Origin: Phycisphaerae bacterium
GTDB lineage: Bacteria; Planctomycetota; Phycisphaerae; UBA1845; PWPN01
Assembly (NCBI GenBank): GCA_035384605.1
Contig: DAOOIV010000052.1
Location: 1-37,110, forward strand
Length of the DNA: 37,110 bases
Direction of reading: 5' to 3'
The position numbers and the translations under genes are program-made. A model generated the notes under the pieces. That model had not been told where the DNA came from. It made no database searches and saw only the letters and a list, made by a program, of their open reading frames with translations. This document shows, in pieces, positions 9,026 through 16,294 of this stretch; position 1 is the stretch's first letter, and each line of letters opens with the position of its first letter.

Positions 9026-9910
9026 CTACGTCAGGCGCTCAGCCACTCCCGCCACTTGGGCGGCCTTGCGGATGCGGGCATTGAGCCGGCGCTCGTAATG
9101 ACGTCGAAAAGCAGCGTGAAATAAAACTCTCTGATAGTGGTCATAAAGCTCGGGACAGTGGTGACGTAAGACCTGCTGAACGGCCGGCCAGACGCGCGAA
9201 CGCGGATTGAGCAGGTCGGTCCAGATCCGGTCCACGCCCATCTCGGCCGCCATCGCAAACAACCTCGCCAGAGCCTCGTCGGTGTCGCTGATGCCCGGCA
9301 GCAGAGGCCCGAACATCACCGCCGTGCACATACCCGCAGCCTTGGCCTGCCGAAGAATCTCGATCCGCTCGGCAACGGTTGACGCCCCCGGCTCCCAGAT
9401 AGCCGCCCAGTTCTCGTCCGGCGTGGTGATGGTTACACCGATCTGAACACGCCCGCCGGTCAGAATGTCGAGATCGCGCAGCACCAGCTTGCTCTTGGTC
9501 AGGATGTTGAGTTGGAACCCGGTCGCAACGAGCAGGCGGCAGCACTCGCGCGTCAGGCGATAGTGTGCCTCGATCGGCTGCCACCCGTCGCACGCGCTGC
9601 AGGTGAACACCGACCCCGGCTCCAGCCGCCGAAGCTGCCGTGTCAAAGCCGCAACCGCGTTCACGCGGACATCGACGAACCGCCCCCACTCCTCGTCGTG
9701 CGGGCGGAATCGTTGCATGAACCGCGCATAGCAGTAACCGCACCCATGCCCGCAACCGACGTAGCAGTTAAACGAGAAGTCGTCGATGCCGCAGCGATTC
9801 AGCAGCTTGCGGCACTCAACCTCGCGAACGGCGACACCGTGCGGACCTGCCTTCGGTTCTGCCGGCCGCTCCGAGGAGCCGAACAGTGTCGGTTCGGGCT
9901 TTTTGCTCAT
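9026..9910 (-). CDS. Radical SAM protein, SPL-like (COG1533)
   Basis: A 294-residue radical SAM protein. The [4Fe-4S] motif is Cys53-x3-Cys57-x2-Cys60 (CGHGCGYCYAR), preceded by a conserved Asn-Cys-Tyr, an arrangement typical of the spore-photoproduct-lyase-like group COG1533 rather than of the larger Elp3 or MoaA groups. The barrel continues through EPGSVFTCSACDGWQPIEA and an ILTKS segment. The Cys-rich C-terminal SPASM region found in anaerobic sulfatase-maturing enzymes is absent, so I do not assign it as a sulfatase activator. COG1533 proteins are common in non-sporulating bacteria and their function is mostly unknown. It is the only gene on this strand before the repeat cluster at about 10.0 kb. 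Confidence 0.85.
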   Translation of the reverse strand: MSKKPEPTLFGSSERPAEPKAGPHGVAVREVECRKLLNRCGIDDFSFNCYVGCGHGCGYCYARFMQRFRPHDEEWGRFVDVRVNAVAALTRQLRRLEPGSVFTCSACDGWQPIEAHYRLTRECCRLLVATGFQLNILTKSKLVLRDLDILTGGRVQIGVTITTPDENWAAIWEPGASTVAERIEILRQAKAAGMCTAVMFGPLLPGISDTDEALARLFAMAAEMGVDRIWTDLLNPRSRVWPAVQQVLRHHCPELYDHYQRVLFHAAFRRHYERRLNARIRKAAQVAGVAERLT

Positions 9911-9988
9911 AACGTGTGTCCCCGAAGGAGGCCGTGATAGGAGCTCGGCGATTCATCGCTCGGAACGAACGGCATCCCGAAGACCATT

Positions 9989-10107
9989 CGCTGGCCTCAG
10001 AATCCGCTATGCATCGCTGGCCCCAGAATCCGTTATGCATCGCTGGCCCCAGAATCCGTTCTGGGGCCTTTCGCGTGGAGGATTCCCATCCTCATTCTCT
10101 GCTGGGC
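9989..10107 (+). repeat. Tandem 26-bp units plus dispersed-repeat tail
   Basis: Three direct units with period 26 occupy 9989-10014, 10015-10040 and 10041-10066. All begin CGCTGGCCYCAGAATCCG; the first two end in ATGCAT and the third runs into TTCTGGGGCC, making a near-perfect palindrome around GAATCCGTTC. A further stretch (about 10067-10097, ending in TTCCCATCCTCATTC) continues the element. The reverse complement of 16481-16537 matches 10041-10097 closely (same order: CGCTGG, CCCCAGAATCC, GGGGCC, GCGT, CCCATCCTCATTC), so this is one copy of a dispersed family. It lies in the gap between the radical SAM and GH78 genes. There are no unique spacers, so it is not a CRISPR array. Confidence 0.8.
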
Positions 10108-10187
10108 TACTCTCGTGCGTGCCTGCGGCACTATTCTGCCGGGGGGATGCTCCCGGACGACGTTCGTCGAACCGACCCCGGTGACCC

Positions 10188-12833
10188 TCACGTTTGTCGC
10201 AGATGAAGCTTGACCGCCTTGCCCGCTGGCAGCCGGAAGCGTCGCCGGCCGACGGCCGGTGGCGAAATCGGCTCCAGGTCCACCCGTTCGGCCTCGGGCA
10301 GGACCAGCTCACCCTCCATCCGCGGCGGCAGCGAAATCGTGATCTCCCGGTCACCTTGGATCCCCTTGGAAGCGAACTCAACCGGACCGCGAACCGTGCG
10401 GGCGGTCAGGCTCAACTCGCGCAGGTCGGCAAGTTGCGGCCGGATCTCGCAACGGCCAAAGCCCGGCTCCAACGGCTTAATTCCCGCGATACTCATGTAC
10501 AACACGAACAGCGGCGAGACCGGACAATGGCTCCACTGCGAGCCCGAGTCCGCCGTCACCTTCCAGTCCTCCTGGAGCGTGTTGTTCAACAGCACGGAAT
10601 CCATCGTTGCCCACCGCTCGCGCAAATCCTTCAGGATCACGTCCGCCCGCCCCATCTTGCCCAGGGCCCACAGCCGCCAGCAGGCGTTGGCCGGATATGA
10701 AAAGCCCATGTTCTTCGGACAATCCACCAACGCCCGCAACGACGCGTCGGTCTGCCCGTCCGGACACTGGTCAAAGAGTATGGCCGTCGCCAATGAACGA
10801 TCACACAAACGGACGTCCTTCTCCTGCGTCAGCCACGGCAGATTTGCCACGAACGTCTGATGCTTGCAGCTCCAGAACGTCTTGACCGCGGCGTCCAGCA
10901 GTTCACGCCCGAACGCCTCGGCCCGCTCCGCCCGCTGACGATCACCAAACGCCCGGCAGATCAAGGGCAGCGCATGCTGGAGCATCGCTGCGGCATAGAG
11001 GTTCAGCGCGCACTGCTTGTGGTGCTGCTTCTGATAGGCCACGTGGTCGATCCAGACACAGGGAATGCCCAGACCTTCGACCTTGAGCAACCCGCGTTCG
11101 TCGCGAATGGTTGTAAGATAGTCGCAGAACCGCAACAACCGCGGATACGGTTCGTCCAAATCCTTCAGGTTGCCCGTGTACAGGTAGTGATACCAGCAGT
11201 CGAAGTTGAAGCCGATTCCATGATCGATCAGCGGCCCCCAGCCGGCCAGGCCGACGGTCCGTTCCATCATCCGGGCCAGGCGATCGTATGCCGGCCAGCA
11301 GTCGAGGAAGTAGCCGTCGGGTGCTTGCCCCTGGCTGAATGTGGTGATGAAACGGCGGGGCAGCGTGGTCTCGCCGAACGCCAGGTGCAGAGCATGCAAC
11401 TGGTGGCCGCAATCACCGCTGTACTGTTGCCGCTCGCGGGCCATGCCGTCCACGCACGTCTCCTGGCACGAGTTGTTGATCGTGTTGACGGTCGCCCCGA
11501 TCAGCCGCTGCAACTCGGGCTCGTCAACCTGAACCGAGACCTGATGCGGCCACGGGAAGATCCTCCGGCGCACATGGACGTCGCCGACGGTGACCTTGCC
11601 CGTAGCGCCGTGAATGTGCAGTTGCAGCCAGCGAACCGACTCGAAGTCGAAAGTCTCAAAGCGATTCACACCCTCGCGGCAGACAAAGCGGCCCCAACTG
11701 TTCCAGTGCGTGTTGAGCAACGGCGGGCCGCCGATTTCGTGGGCCTCGTGCACGAGCAGTTCGATCACGGTGCCCGCCGGGGCCTCGATGGTAAAGCCCG
11801 GCCAGCCGATCACCTGTTCGGCCAGCTCGAACGTGAGTACCGCGCCGCGCCGGCCGTCAAGCTGGACGTGCCACTCGCCGGGACCGCCCTCCGTGAACGC
11901 CAGGCTGCGGTCCACGTCGAACGCGCCCGGAACGCCGAATTCAAAGTACTCCTCCGGCGACCGTTTCCAGGTCAGCCACAGCGATTCGGAGAGATCCACC
12001 GCGGGCACCATGTATTCCTTCAGCAGCGCGGTGCTTCGAGCGCGCAGTTCGCAGGCGTGGGACTCGCCGTGGAAACCGTGCAGGTAATCCGGATAGTCGG
12101 CACAGACCGGCGGATCGTTGGGCGAACAATGCAACGGCATAGCCGCGAGCCAATCATGATCGGGCTTGAACTCGACCGTGTCCCAACCGTAGGGATACAG
12201 GCGGGCGTCGAACTCCTCTTGCAGCGTCCGGCAGAAATCCCGCTTGTAGTGACCCGGCAGCCATGCCCGACACAAATGGGCACGCCAATTCTCGTCCGAA
12301 ATGACCGTTTCGACCCGACCATCGGCGTACTCGATTTCCAGGCGGAACAGGAAACCCGGTTTGCCCGCCGGCCAGGTCCCTTCGCCGACGCCGTAGAACA
12401 GGACGGTCGCGCCGATCACGTTCTCGCCGCTTTGCAGCGAACCGGTCAGATCGATTGGATCGGCCTCCAGCCACCGCGGATCACACGGCGACGGCCCCCA
12501 CTGAATCCGCTTGCCATTCACCGTCAGCAGGTACCGGCTGTCGGCGCTGATCCAGCCCGTCGCCTTCTTCGGCTTGCCGACAAGGCTGACGTTCCGCCGG
12601 AACAGCACAAACGTGTTCTGCAGACAGCGCTGCGACGGATACCAGATCCATCGCGCGGGATTCAGGTCGGGCAACCGAACAGGCGGCTCATTCCCCTGCG
12701 GTAGAACAAGCATGTTGTCACCCGTGTCTTGCGAGGTCGTGAGCGAGCAGCCCTGCATCAGCGCCAGGGAAGCCCCGGCCGTCGCCGAACCAACGAGAAA
12801 ACCTCGGCGGGAAATATCGTTCGGTCCACTCAT
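10188..12833 (-). CDS. Tat-exported GH78 alpha-L-rhamnosidase-like lipoprotein
   Basis: An 881-residue protein with the architecture of GH78 alpha-L-rhamnosidases. The N-terminus has a twin-arginine motif (SRRGFL, Arg9-Arg10) and a hydrophobic stretch ending LALMQGC, so Cys29 may be lipidated. Residues about 60-430 are beta-sandwich domains, including the ARWIWYP opening and a carbohydrate-binding-like region. The (alpha/alpha)6 barrel begins near 440; DGMARERQQYSGD supplies Asp462, Glu467 and Asp474, and a C-terminal LQEDW supplies Glu755, corresponding to the catalytic acid and general base regions of the family. The closing beta domain contains IKPLEPGFGRCEIRP, a common GH78 ending. The ATG at 12833 follows GAGGGTG. 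It would release terminal rhamnose, fitting the sulfatase-rich context. Confidence 0.88.
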   Translation of the reverse strand: MSGPNDISRRGFLVGSATAGASLALMQGCSLTTSQDTGDNMLVLPQGNEPPVRLPDLNPARWIWYPSQRCLQNTFVLFRRNVSLVGKPKKATGWISADSRYLLTVNGKRIQWGPSPCDPRWLEADPIDLTGSLQSGENVIGATVLFYGVGEGTWPAGKPGFLFRLEIEYADGRVETVISDENWRAHLCRAWLPGHYKRDFCRTLQEEFDARLYPYGWDTVEFKPDHDWLAAMPLHCSPNDPPVCADYPDYLHGFHGESHACELRARSTALLKEYMVPAVDLSESLWLTWKRSPEEYFEFGVPGAFDVDRSLAFTEGGPGEWHVQLDGRRGAVLTFELAEQVIGWPGFTIEAPAGTVIELLVHEAHEIGGPPLLNTHWNSWGRFVCREGVNRFETFDFESVRWLQLHIHGATGKVTVGDVHVRRRIFPWPHQVSVQVDEPELQRLIGATVNTINNSCQETCVDGMARERQQYSGDCGHQLHALHLAFGETTLPRRFITTFSQGQAPDGYFLDCWPAYDRLARMMERTVGLAGWGPLIDHGIGFNFDCWYHYLYTGNLKDLDEPYPRLLRFCDYLTTIRDERGLLKVEGLGIPCVWIDHVAYQKQHHKQCALNLYAAAMLQHALPLICRAFGDRQRAERAEAFGRELLDAAVKTFWSCKHQTFVANLPWLTQEKDVRLCDRSLATAILFDQCPDGQTDASLRALVDCPKNMGFSYPANACWRLWALGKMGRADVILKDLRERWATMDSVLLNNTLQEDWKVTADSGSQWSHCPVSPLFVLYMSIAGIKPLEPGFGRCEIRPQLADLRELSLTARTVRGPVEFASKGIQGDREITISLPPRMEGELVLPEAERVDLEPISPPAVGRRRFRLPAGKAVKLHLRQT

Positions 12834-12912
12834 GAGGCACCCTCAGGTGAATGAAAAGCCGTCGACGAGCAGGGTGGACACCCGGTGATCTGCCGAGGGG
12901 ACTGTCCGACAG

Positions 12913-13119
12913 TCAGGACGGGGAAGACCGCATTGACGGCTTGCGATATGCCGGTTCTTGAATAATCGTCCATTCAGGATGTTGGCGCTCCAACTCCTGC
13001 AGGCGATCGCACAACCGGTCAACATCGTTTCCGGACTCTTCGGAAATGGATCGCCGAATTGTACGTACCTCGTCGATCAAAGTGTCGGGTTGTCTTCGTC
13101 CTTGTGCGTTAGGATTCAT
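12913..13119 (-). CDS. Small helical protein paired with PIN protein, possible antitoxin
   Basis: A 68-residue charged, mostly helical protein (DEVRTIRRSISEESGNDVDR, then DRLQELERQ). I chose the ATG at 13119, which overlaps the end of the PIN gene by 11 nt with AGAGG just upstream; the frame is also open from 13152. Short proteins of this kind, with a conserved Glu-Val-Arg-x-Ile-Arg helix, regularly accompany this type of PIN gene and are thought to act as its antitoxin or partner. There is no DNA-binding motif I can identify. Overlap implies translational coupling with the toxin-like gene upstream, an order (toxin first) opposite to most VapBC pairs. Confidence 0.65.
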   Translation of the reverse strand: MNPNAQGRRQPDTLIDEVRTIRRSISEESGNDVDRLCDRLQELERQHPEWTIIQEPAYRKPSMRSSPS

Positions 13120-13588
13120 CCTCTGACCCCCATAGCATGTCCGGTGTGACAATTGAAGGCGGCATCAAACCAACGCGCCGACAAATCCGCTGTAAGTGCT
13201 CAATCTTATTGGGGTTCGCAAGGTGGCGGACGTTCCAACTCAGCACGTAATCCATGCCATGCACCGTGGCGACGGCAACGTGAACCGCATCACCTGCGAC
13301 TGGTGCGGGCATAACCTTCTCCTGCACCAGAAGCCCCGCCAATCCGCGAACCTCGTCACCAATGGCCAGTCGCGGGATCCCTGCAATCTTCTGAAGAGCC
13401 TCATCGCGACCATGGAAATCCGGACCGGATAATTCAATGATCACCTCAGCGGACACGAACAAATCGTGAGCCGAACGCTGAGTGTCCCACCACTCGCAAC
13501 TGACCTGCCGCTGATAGAGGCTGGCCGTATCCGTGCGGTCCGTCACGCAGGCGCTGATGAAGCTCGTTTCCAGATACACACGTGCCAT
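13109..13588 (-). CDS. PIN-domain protein, VapC-like
   Basis: A 159-residue PIN-domain ribonuclease-like protein, likely a toxin. The first acidic residue is in RVYLETSFISA (Glu where many PIN proteins have Asp), then Glu in SAEVIIELSG, and Asp in the stretch GDAVHVAVATVHGMDYVLSW, followed by NVRHLANP. The WWDTQR segment and a C-terminal PPSIVTPDMLWG are typical of one VapC-like family. I chose the ATG at 13588; two GTG codons (13594, 13591) in frame are alternatives. A TATAAT sequence lies only 6 nt upstream of this ATG (13600-13595), so translation could start at or near the 5' end of the message. It overlaps its small partner gene by 11 nt. The operon is flanked by 700 bp of apparently non-coding DNA. 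Confidence 0.85.
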   Translation of the reverse strand: MARVYLETSFISACVTDRTDTASLYQRQVSCEWWDTQRSAHDLFVSAEVIIELSGPDFHGRDEALQKIAGIPRLAIGDEVRGLAGLLVQEKVMPAPVAGDAVHVAVATVHGMDYVLSWNVRHLANPNKIEHLQRICRRVGLMPPSIVTPDMLWGSEDES

Positions 13589-13594
13589 CACCAC

Positions 13595-13600
13595 ATTATA
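13595..13600 (-). promoter_or_regulatory. TATAAT -10-like box next to PIN start
   Basis: A perfect TATAAT on the minus strand, 6 nt before the ATG at 13588. No convincing -35 (TTGACA-like) sequence is found 16-19 nt upstream. If functional, the transcript would begin about at the start codon and be leaderless. Confidence 0.35.
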
Positions 13601-14301
13601 GCGGACTCGGCAGCGGCCACGGAAGCGTCTCTGGCTCCCTCTTCATCCGCCAGAACGGGAACCATCGGTCACCGACCGCCCGGCACAGTCGAGGCGTCTC
13701 CACAGGCTTGTTTCACCAACCCTCGCTATTCAGGCCCACATCATCGATCCGCAGGTATTCCCCCTGCAGAGTCAGGTGGGAATGCCGATCTGCGCAGGTA
13801 GGATACCCGTCAATCACAAGCACGCAAAGGACCGCCTGCGGCAGGGTCCGTGATCGTTCAGGCGTTTCCCCGCCTGGACCGTCACAGACCCTGTGTACCT
13901 GGCCGGTGAAAGCATTATCCGGCGGTCGGTTCGCTGAGAGCCGGTTCCGTAACCGAGGTTCGAGCCGCACGTCCGCATATCTCAACCGTGTGGCCGATAA
14001 GCACGGTTATTTGCTCGTCGCGAGCCCCCGTTTTCAGATAGTATTTGACATTCATCGATCTGAATTCGATGTTTGAGGGACTGCTTTTCAGTTCGAGCCG
14101 GGGTGGCAGCGGTCCAGGCACGTCCGCCGGCCGGCTGATGCCAGTCCGAGTGTTCGCGGGCACAAACCGCCGGCTTGTCCGATTCCAGAGCATCCGAAGC
14201 CGGGACGCCGTCGGCTTGTTGCCGATGGCACTCCGCAGATGCGACCGGCCGTGGGGTGGGAGTAATGGGTCCGACCAGGCGGCGGGTTGTTGGGGGAAGT
14301 G
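13601..14301. other. 701-bp region without recognisable gene
   Basis: Several frames stay open for 60-160 codons on both strands, but none has a family resemblance, a ribosome binding site plus sensible start, or a normal amino-acid composition; they are what high GC produces by chance. The region contains small inverted repeats, for example around GCCTGCGGCAGG near 13835. It could be decayed DNA between the PIN pair and the receiver gene. Confidence 0.5.
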
Positions 14302-14706
14302 ATGCGCGTACCCACCGTATTAGTGGTAGACGATTGCGAAGAAGATCTCGACCTGGTTGAGCATGCACTGGGTGACGAGGAGTTTAAGACCTACCGGGCT
14401 CGCTCGGGTCCCGATGCGATCGGACTGATGATGAGCACCCGGATCGATATGGTCGTCTTGGATCTCGATCTGCCCGAGATGAGCGGAATCGCCGTTCTGG
14501 AGGTGATCCGCTACATCCCCCGGCTGATGCGCTCCCAGGTGCTGGTCATGGCCTCGCCGGAACAGGCCCACAACGTCCAGCGGGCGCGGGAACTCGGCGC
14601 TTGCGGGGTGGTGAGCAAGCCGCTATCGCCCGAAGAGATCTGTCTCGAGGTCCGGACGGCATTCAACGAAGCTACTGAAACGCTGGTTTTCGCCGGCGTG
14701 CTGTGA
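14302..14706 (+). CDS. Stand-alone response-regulator receiver protein
   Basis: A 134-residue single-domain receiver protein (CheY-like) with no output domain. The acidic pair is Asp10-Asp11 (VVDDCEED), the phosphoacceptor is Asp54 (VVLDLDLPEMSG) and the conserved Lys is Lys106 (VSKPLS). The switch Thr/Ser position reads Ala84 (LVMASP), unusual for a normal phosphorylation-dependent switch, although Ser85 follows directly. I chose the ATG at 14302, about 6 nt after GGGGGA (14292-14296); TTG 14287 and GTG 14299 are in-frame alternatives. No histidine kinase lies in the window. A palindrome starts 4 nt after the stop and a good intrinsic terminator lies about 190 bp downstream. Confidence 0.88.
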   Translation: MRVPTVLVVDDCEEDLDLVEHALGDEEFKTYRARSGPDAIGLMMSTRIDMVVLDLDLPEMSGIAVLEVIRYIPRLMRSQVLVMASPEQAHNVQRARELGACGVVSKPLSPEEICLEVRTAFNEATETLVFAGVL

Positions 14707-14710
14707 GCTT

Positions 14711-14728
14711 GGCGATCAGATGATCGCC
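14711..14728. repeat. Perfect 8-bp palindrome after receiver gene
   Basis: GGCGATCA-GA-TGATCGCC begins 4 nt after the receiver stop and overlaps the end of the minus-strand ORF at 14716. It has no T-tract. It could be an operator, a weak terminator hairpin or chance. Confidence 0.4.
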
Positions 14729-14865
14729 GAAACGATCGGTGGCGGTTCCCGCTGGTTGTTCACGTTCGCCGGCGCAGCCCTCGGAATCGGGCCAGGCTCG
14801 GCAATGCGTGACCGACCTGCCAAAAACAGCACGGGAAACCAAGTGAGCGCGGGATTGACGGTCAT
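14716..14865 (-). CDS. Small 49-residue ORF with strong ribosome binding site
   Basis: The minus strand carries AAGGAGGAGGAG directly before an ATG at 14865, an almost ideal Shine-Dalgarno sequence with about 5 nt spacing. The product begins MTVNPALTWFPVLFLAG, a short hydrophobic N-terminus, and continues with a Pro- and Asn-rich tail. I do not recognise it. It lies between two plus-strand genes and converges on the receiver gene, with only 9 bp between the stops. Its leader contains the hairpin at 14900-14929. It may encode a small membrane or secreted peptide; the translation signal is the only evidence. Confidence 0.42.
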   Translation of the reverse strand: MTVNPALTWFPVLFLAGRSRIAEPGPIPRAAPANVNNQREPPPIVSAII

Positions 14866-14899
14866 CTCCTCCTCCTTCTGCGATTGCCCGTGATTGGGT

Positions 14900-14942
14900 G
14901 CCCCGCGACGGCTCAGACCGTCGCGGGGCTTGCTCTTCTTTT
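14900..14942 (+). terminator. Rho-independent terminator
   Basis: A 12-bp perfect stem GCCCCGCGACGG (14900-14911) with loop CTCAGA and complementary arm 14918-14929 is followed by TTGCTCTTCTTTT, a T-rich tract. It is oriented to end plus-strand transcription from the receiver gene. The T-tract lies only on the plus side. Confidence 0.7.
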
Positions 14943-15061
14943 CGGCGATCAAACACCCCTCCTTGCCAGCCACAACCTGAATCCCTAGCATGTCCGCCAA
15001 CAGAGATGACCGATGTTTTCGGTCGCACGCGAGGGCAACCCACAACCGATACGAGGTCGCA

Positions 15062-16294
15062 ATGAACCATATACGCGCTCCGATCATTCTGTTTCTACTA
15101 TGGACAGCAAAGGCGGGGGGGGCGACCGCATCCGCCCCGGCCGGCGAGCCGCAGGCAGCACCATTGCCATTCCCCATCTACGTCGCCTCGCGAATCGACG
15201 CAGCGATCACGATCGACGGCCGGCTCACTGAGCCGGCCTGGCGGCAGACGGCCTTGGGCTGGGGAATGTCGCACGGGATGGAACCGAACGTCCTGTGTCC
15301 CGACGCCACGCTGTTTCGCATCGGCTGGAACAACCAGGCCTTGCTCATTTCGCTGGCCTGCTATAAGCGCGATATCCAGGACGATTTGCCGGAGAATATC
15401 TGGAGACCGCAGGAGCCGGAAATCATTGATACACAGGCGGTGCCTCGACATGACCGCGAACGTGGCGTCGTCCCGCCGGTCAACACCGCCGATGTGCTCA
15501 TCTCGCGAGATGGTCGGACTGTCACCCTCAGCTTTGCCCCGCCCTTGACCGACCCCGCTCAGTCGGTCAAGGGACCACCCGCCCCGCCAACCGGGTCCAT
15601 ACATGATTCCGTCGGCAGCCGCCCGCTTGATCTGAAGATCGAACACGCCTACCAAGGCGGCCCGAACGACGGCTTGTGGACGGTCGAAGCCCGTGTCACC
15701 TGGCAACAACTCGGCTTCCAACCGCCCACCGCCGGCGAAGACTGGGCTCTGAACGTCTATCGCGACATCCGATTTTTCTCCAACTGGGCGTTCATCGCCT
15801 GGATGCGCGACTGGGGCAAGGCCGAGTACTCGCGATACGACCTCGTCGAGCGATTCGGTCGTGTCCTCTTCGTGGCCGACCGGCCGGACGACGCCATCGA
15901 CAAGATCGTCAAAGAGACTCTTCCCCGACGCGGGCCGGTGCGCGTATTCGCCGCTGACGCCTTGGTGTTGGTCGAGCCAAACGTGCAAACCGTGCGACAG
16001 CGATACGGCGAGCAGGTCGAGGTCCTCAAAGCTTACGCCGAAGGCATCCGTCGTCAGCGGAGCCGCATCGGCAATGACCTGCCATATCACCCCTTTTTCA
16101 CCGAGAAGAAACCTCGCGAGCACCTGGCGTTGGCGTCGCGTCAACTGGCCCGGCTGACCTGGGCGGTAAACGAGAAGCCCTTATGGGACGACCCGGCCTG
16201 CACGGTCGCATTGATTTCACACGCCATCCCGGAAGCCCGCGAAGGCTTATCCGCCTACAAGAAGGAAAGGTTGTACCGTGGCCTGTTCGAGTAA
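15062..16294 (+). CDS. Exported CBM9-like carbohydrate-binding protein
   Basis: A 410-residue exported protein. The ATG at 15062 follows GAGG and opens a signal peptide (MNHIRAPIILFLLWTAKAGG). Residues about 35-280 resemble the family 9 carbohydrate-binding / DOMON-like fold: it begins IDAAITIDGRLTEPAWRQT and continues with LFRIGWNNQALLISLACY, VNTADVLISRDG and WTVEARVTWQQLGFQPPTAG ending in NVYRDIRF. The rest (about 280-410) is helical and unassigned. No catalytic motif is evident. It overlaps the next gene by 17 nt, so the two are probably translated together, and it may help anchor or target the GH42-like enzyme to its substrate. Confidence 0.75.
   Translation: MNHIRAPIILFLLWTAKAGGATASAPAGEPQAAPLPFPIYVASRIDAAITIDGRLTEPAWRQTALGWGMSHGMEPNVLCPDATLFRIGWNNQALLISLACYKRDIQDDLPENIWRPQEPEIIDTQAVPRHDRERGVVPPVNTADVLISRDGRTVTLSFAPPLTDPAQSVKGPPAPPTGSIHDSVGSRPLDLKIEHAYQGGPNDGLWTVEARVTWQQLGFQPPTAGEDWALNVYRDIRFFSNWAFIAWMRDWGKAEYSRYDLVERFGRVLFVADRPDDAIDKIVKETLPRRGPVRVFAADALVLVEPNVQTVRQRYGEQVEVLKAYAEGIRRQRSRIGNDLPYHPFFTEKKPREHLALASRQLARLTWAVNEKPLWDDPACTVALISHAIPEAREGLSAYKKERLYRGLFE

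Noticed and set aside
9026..9910. Radical SAM gene as an anaerobic sulfatase-maturing enzyme for the neighbouring sulfatases
   Set aside because: It has the COG1533 arrangement around CX3CX2C and lacks the Cys-rich C-terminal SPASM region expected of sulfatase maturases.
9989..10066. Three 26-bp direct repeats as a short CRISPR array
   Set aside because: The units abut with no spacers, differ in their 3' parts and have relatives elsewhere in the window; no cas gene is present.
10860..12704. 614-codon plus-strand ORF
   Set aside because: It lies entirely antisense to the GH78-like gene, whose conserved motifs are clear; its own product has no domain or normal composition. Typical high-GC shadow frame.
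13900..14000. Sequence slightly like the end of a group II intron (GTGCGGCTCGAACC near ATATGCGG on the minus strand)
   Set aside because: The domain V stem-bulge-GAAA structure cannot be drawn and no reverse transcriptase frame is nearby.
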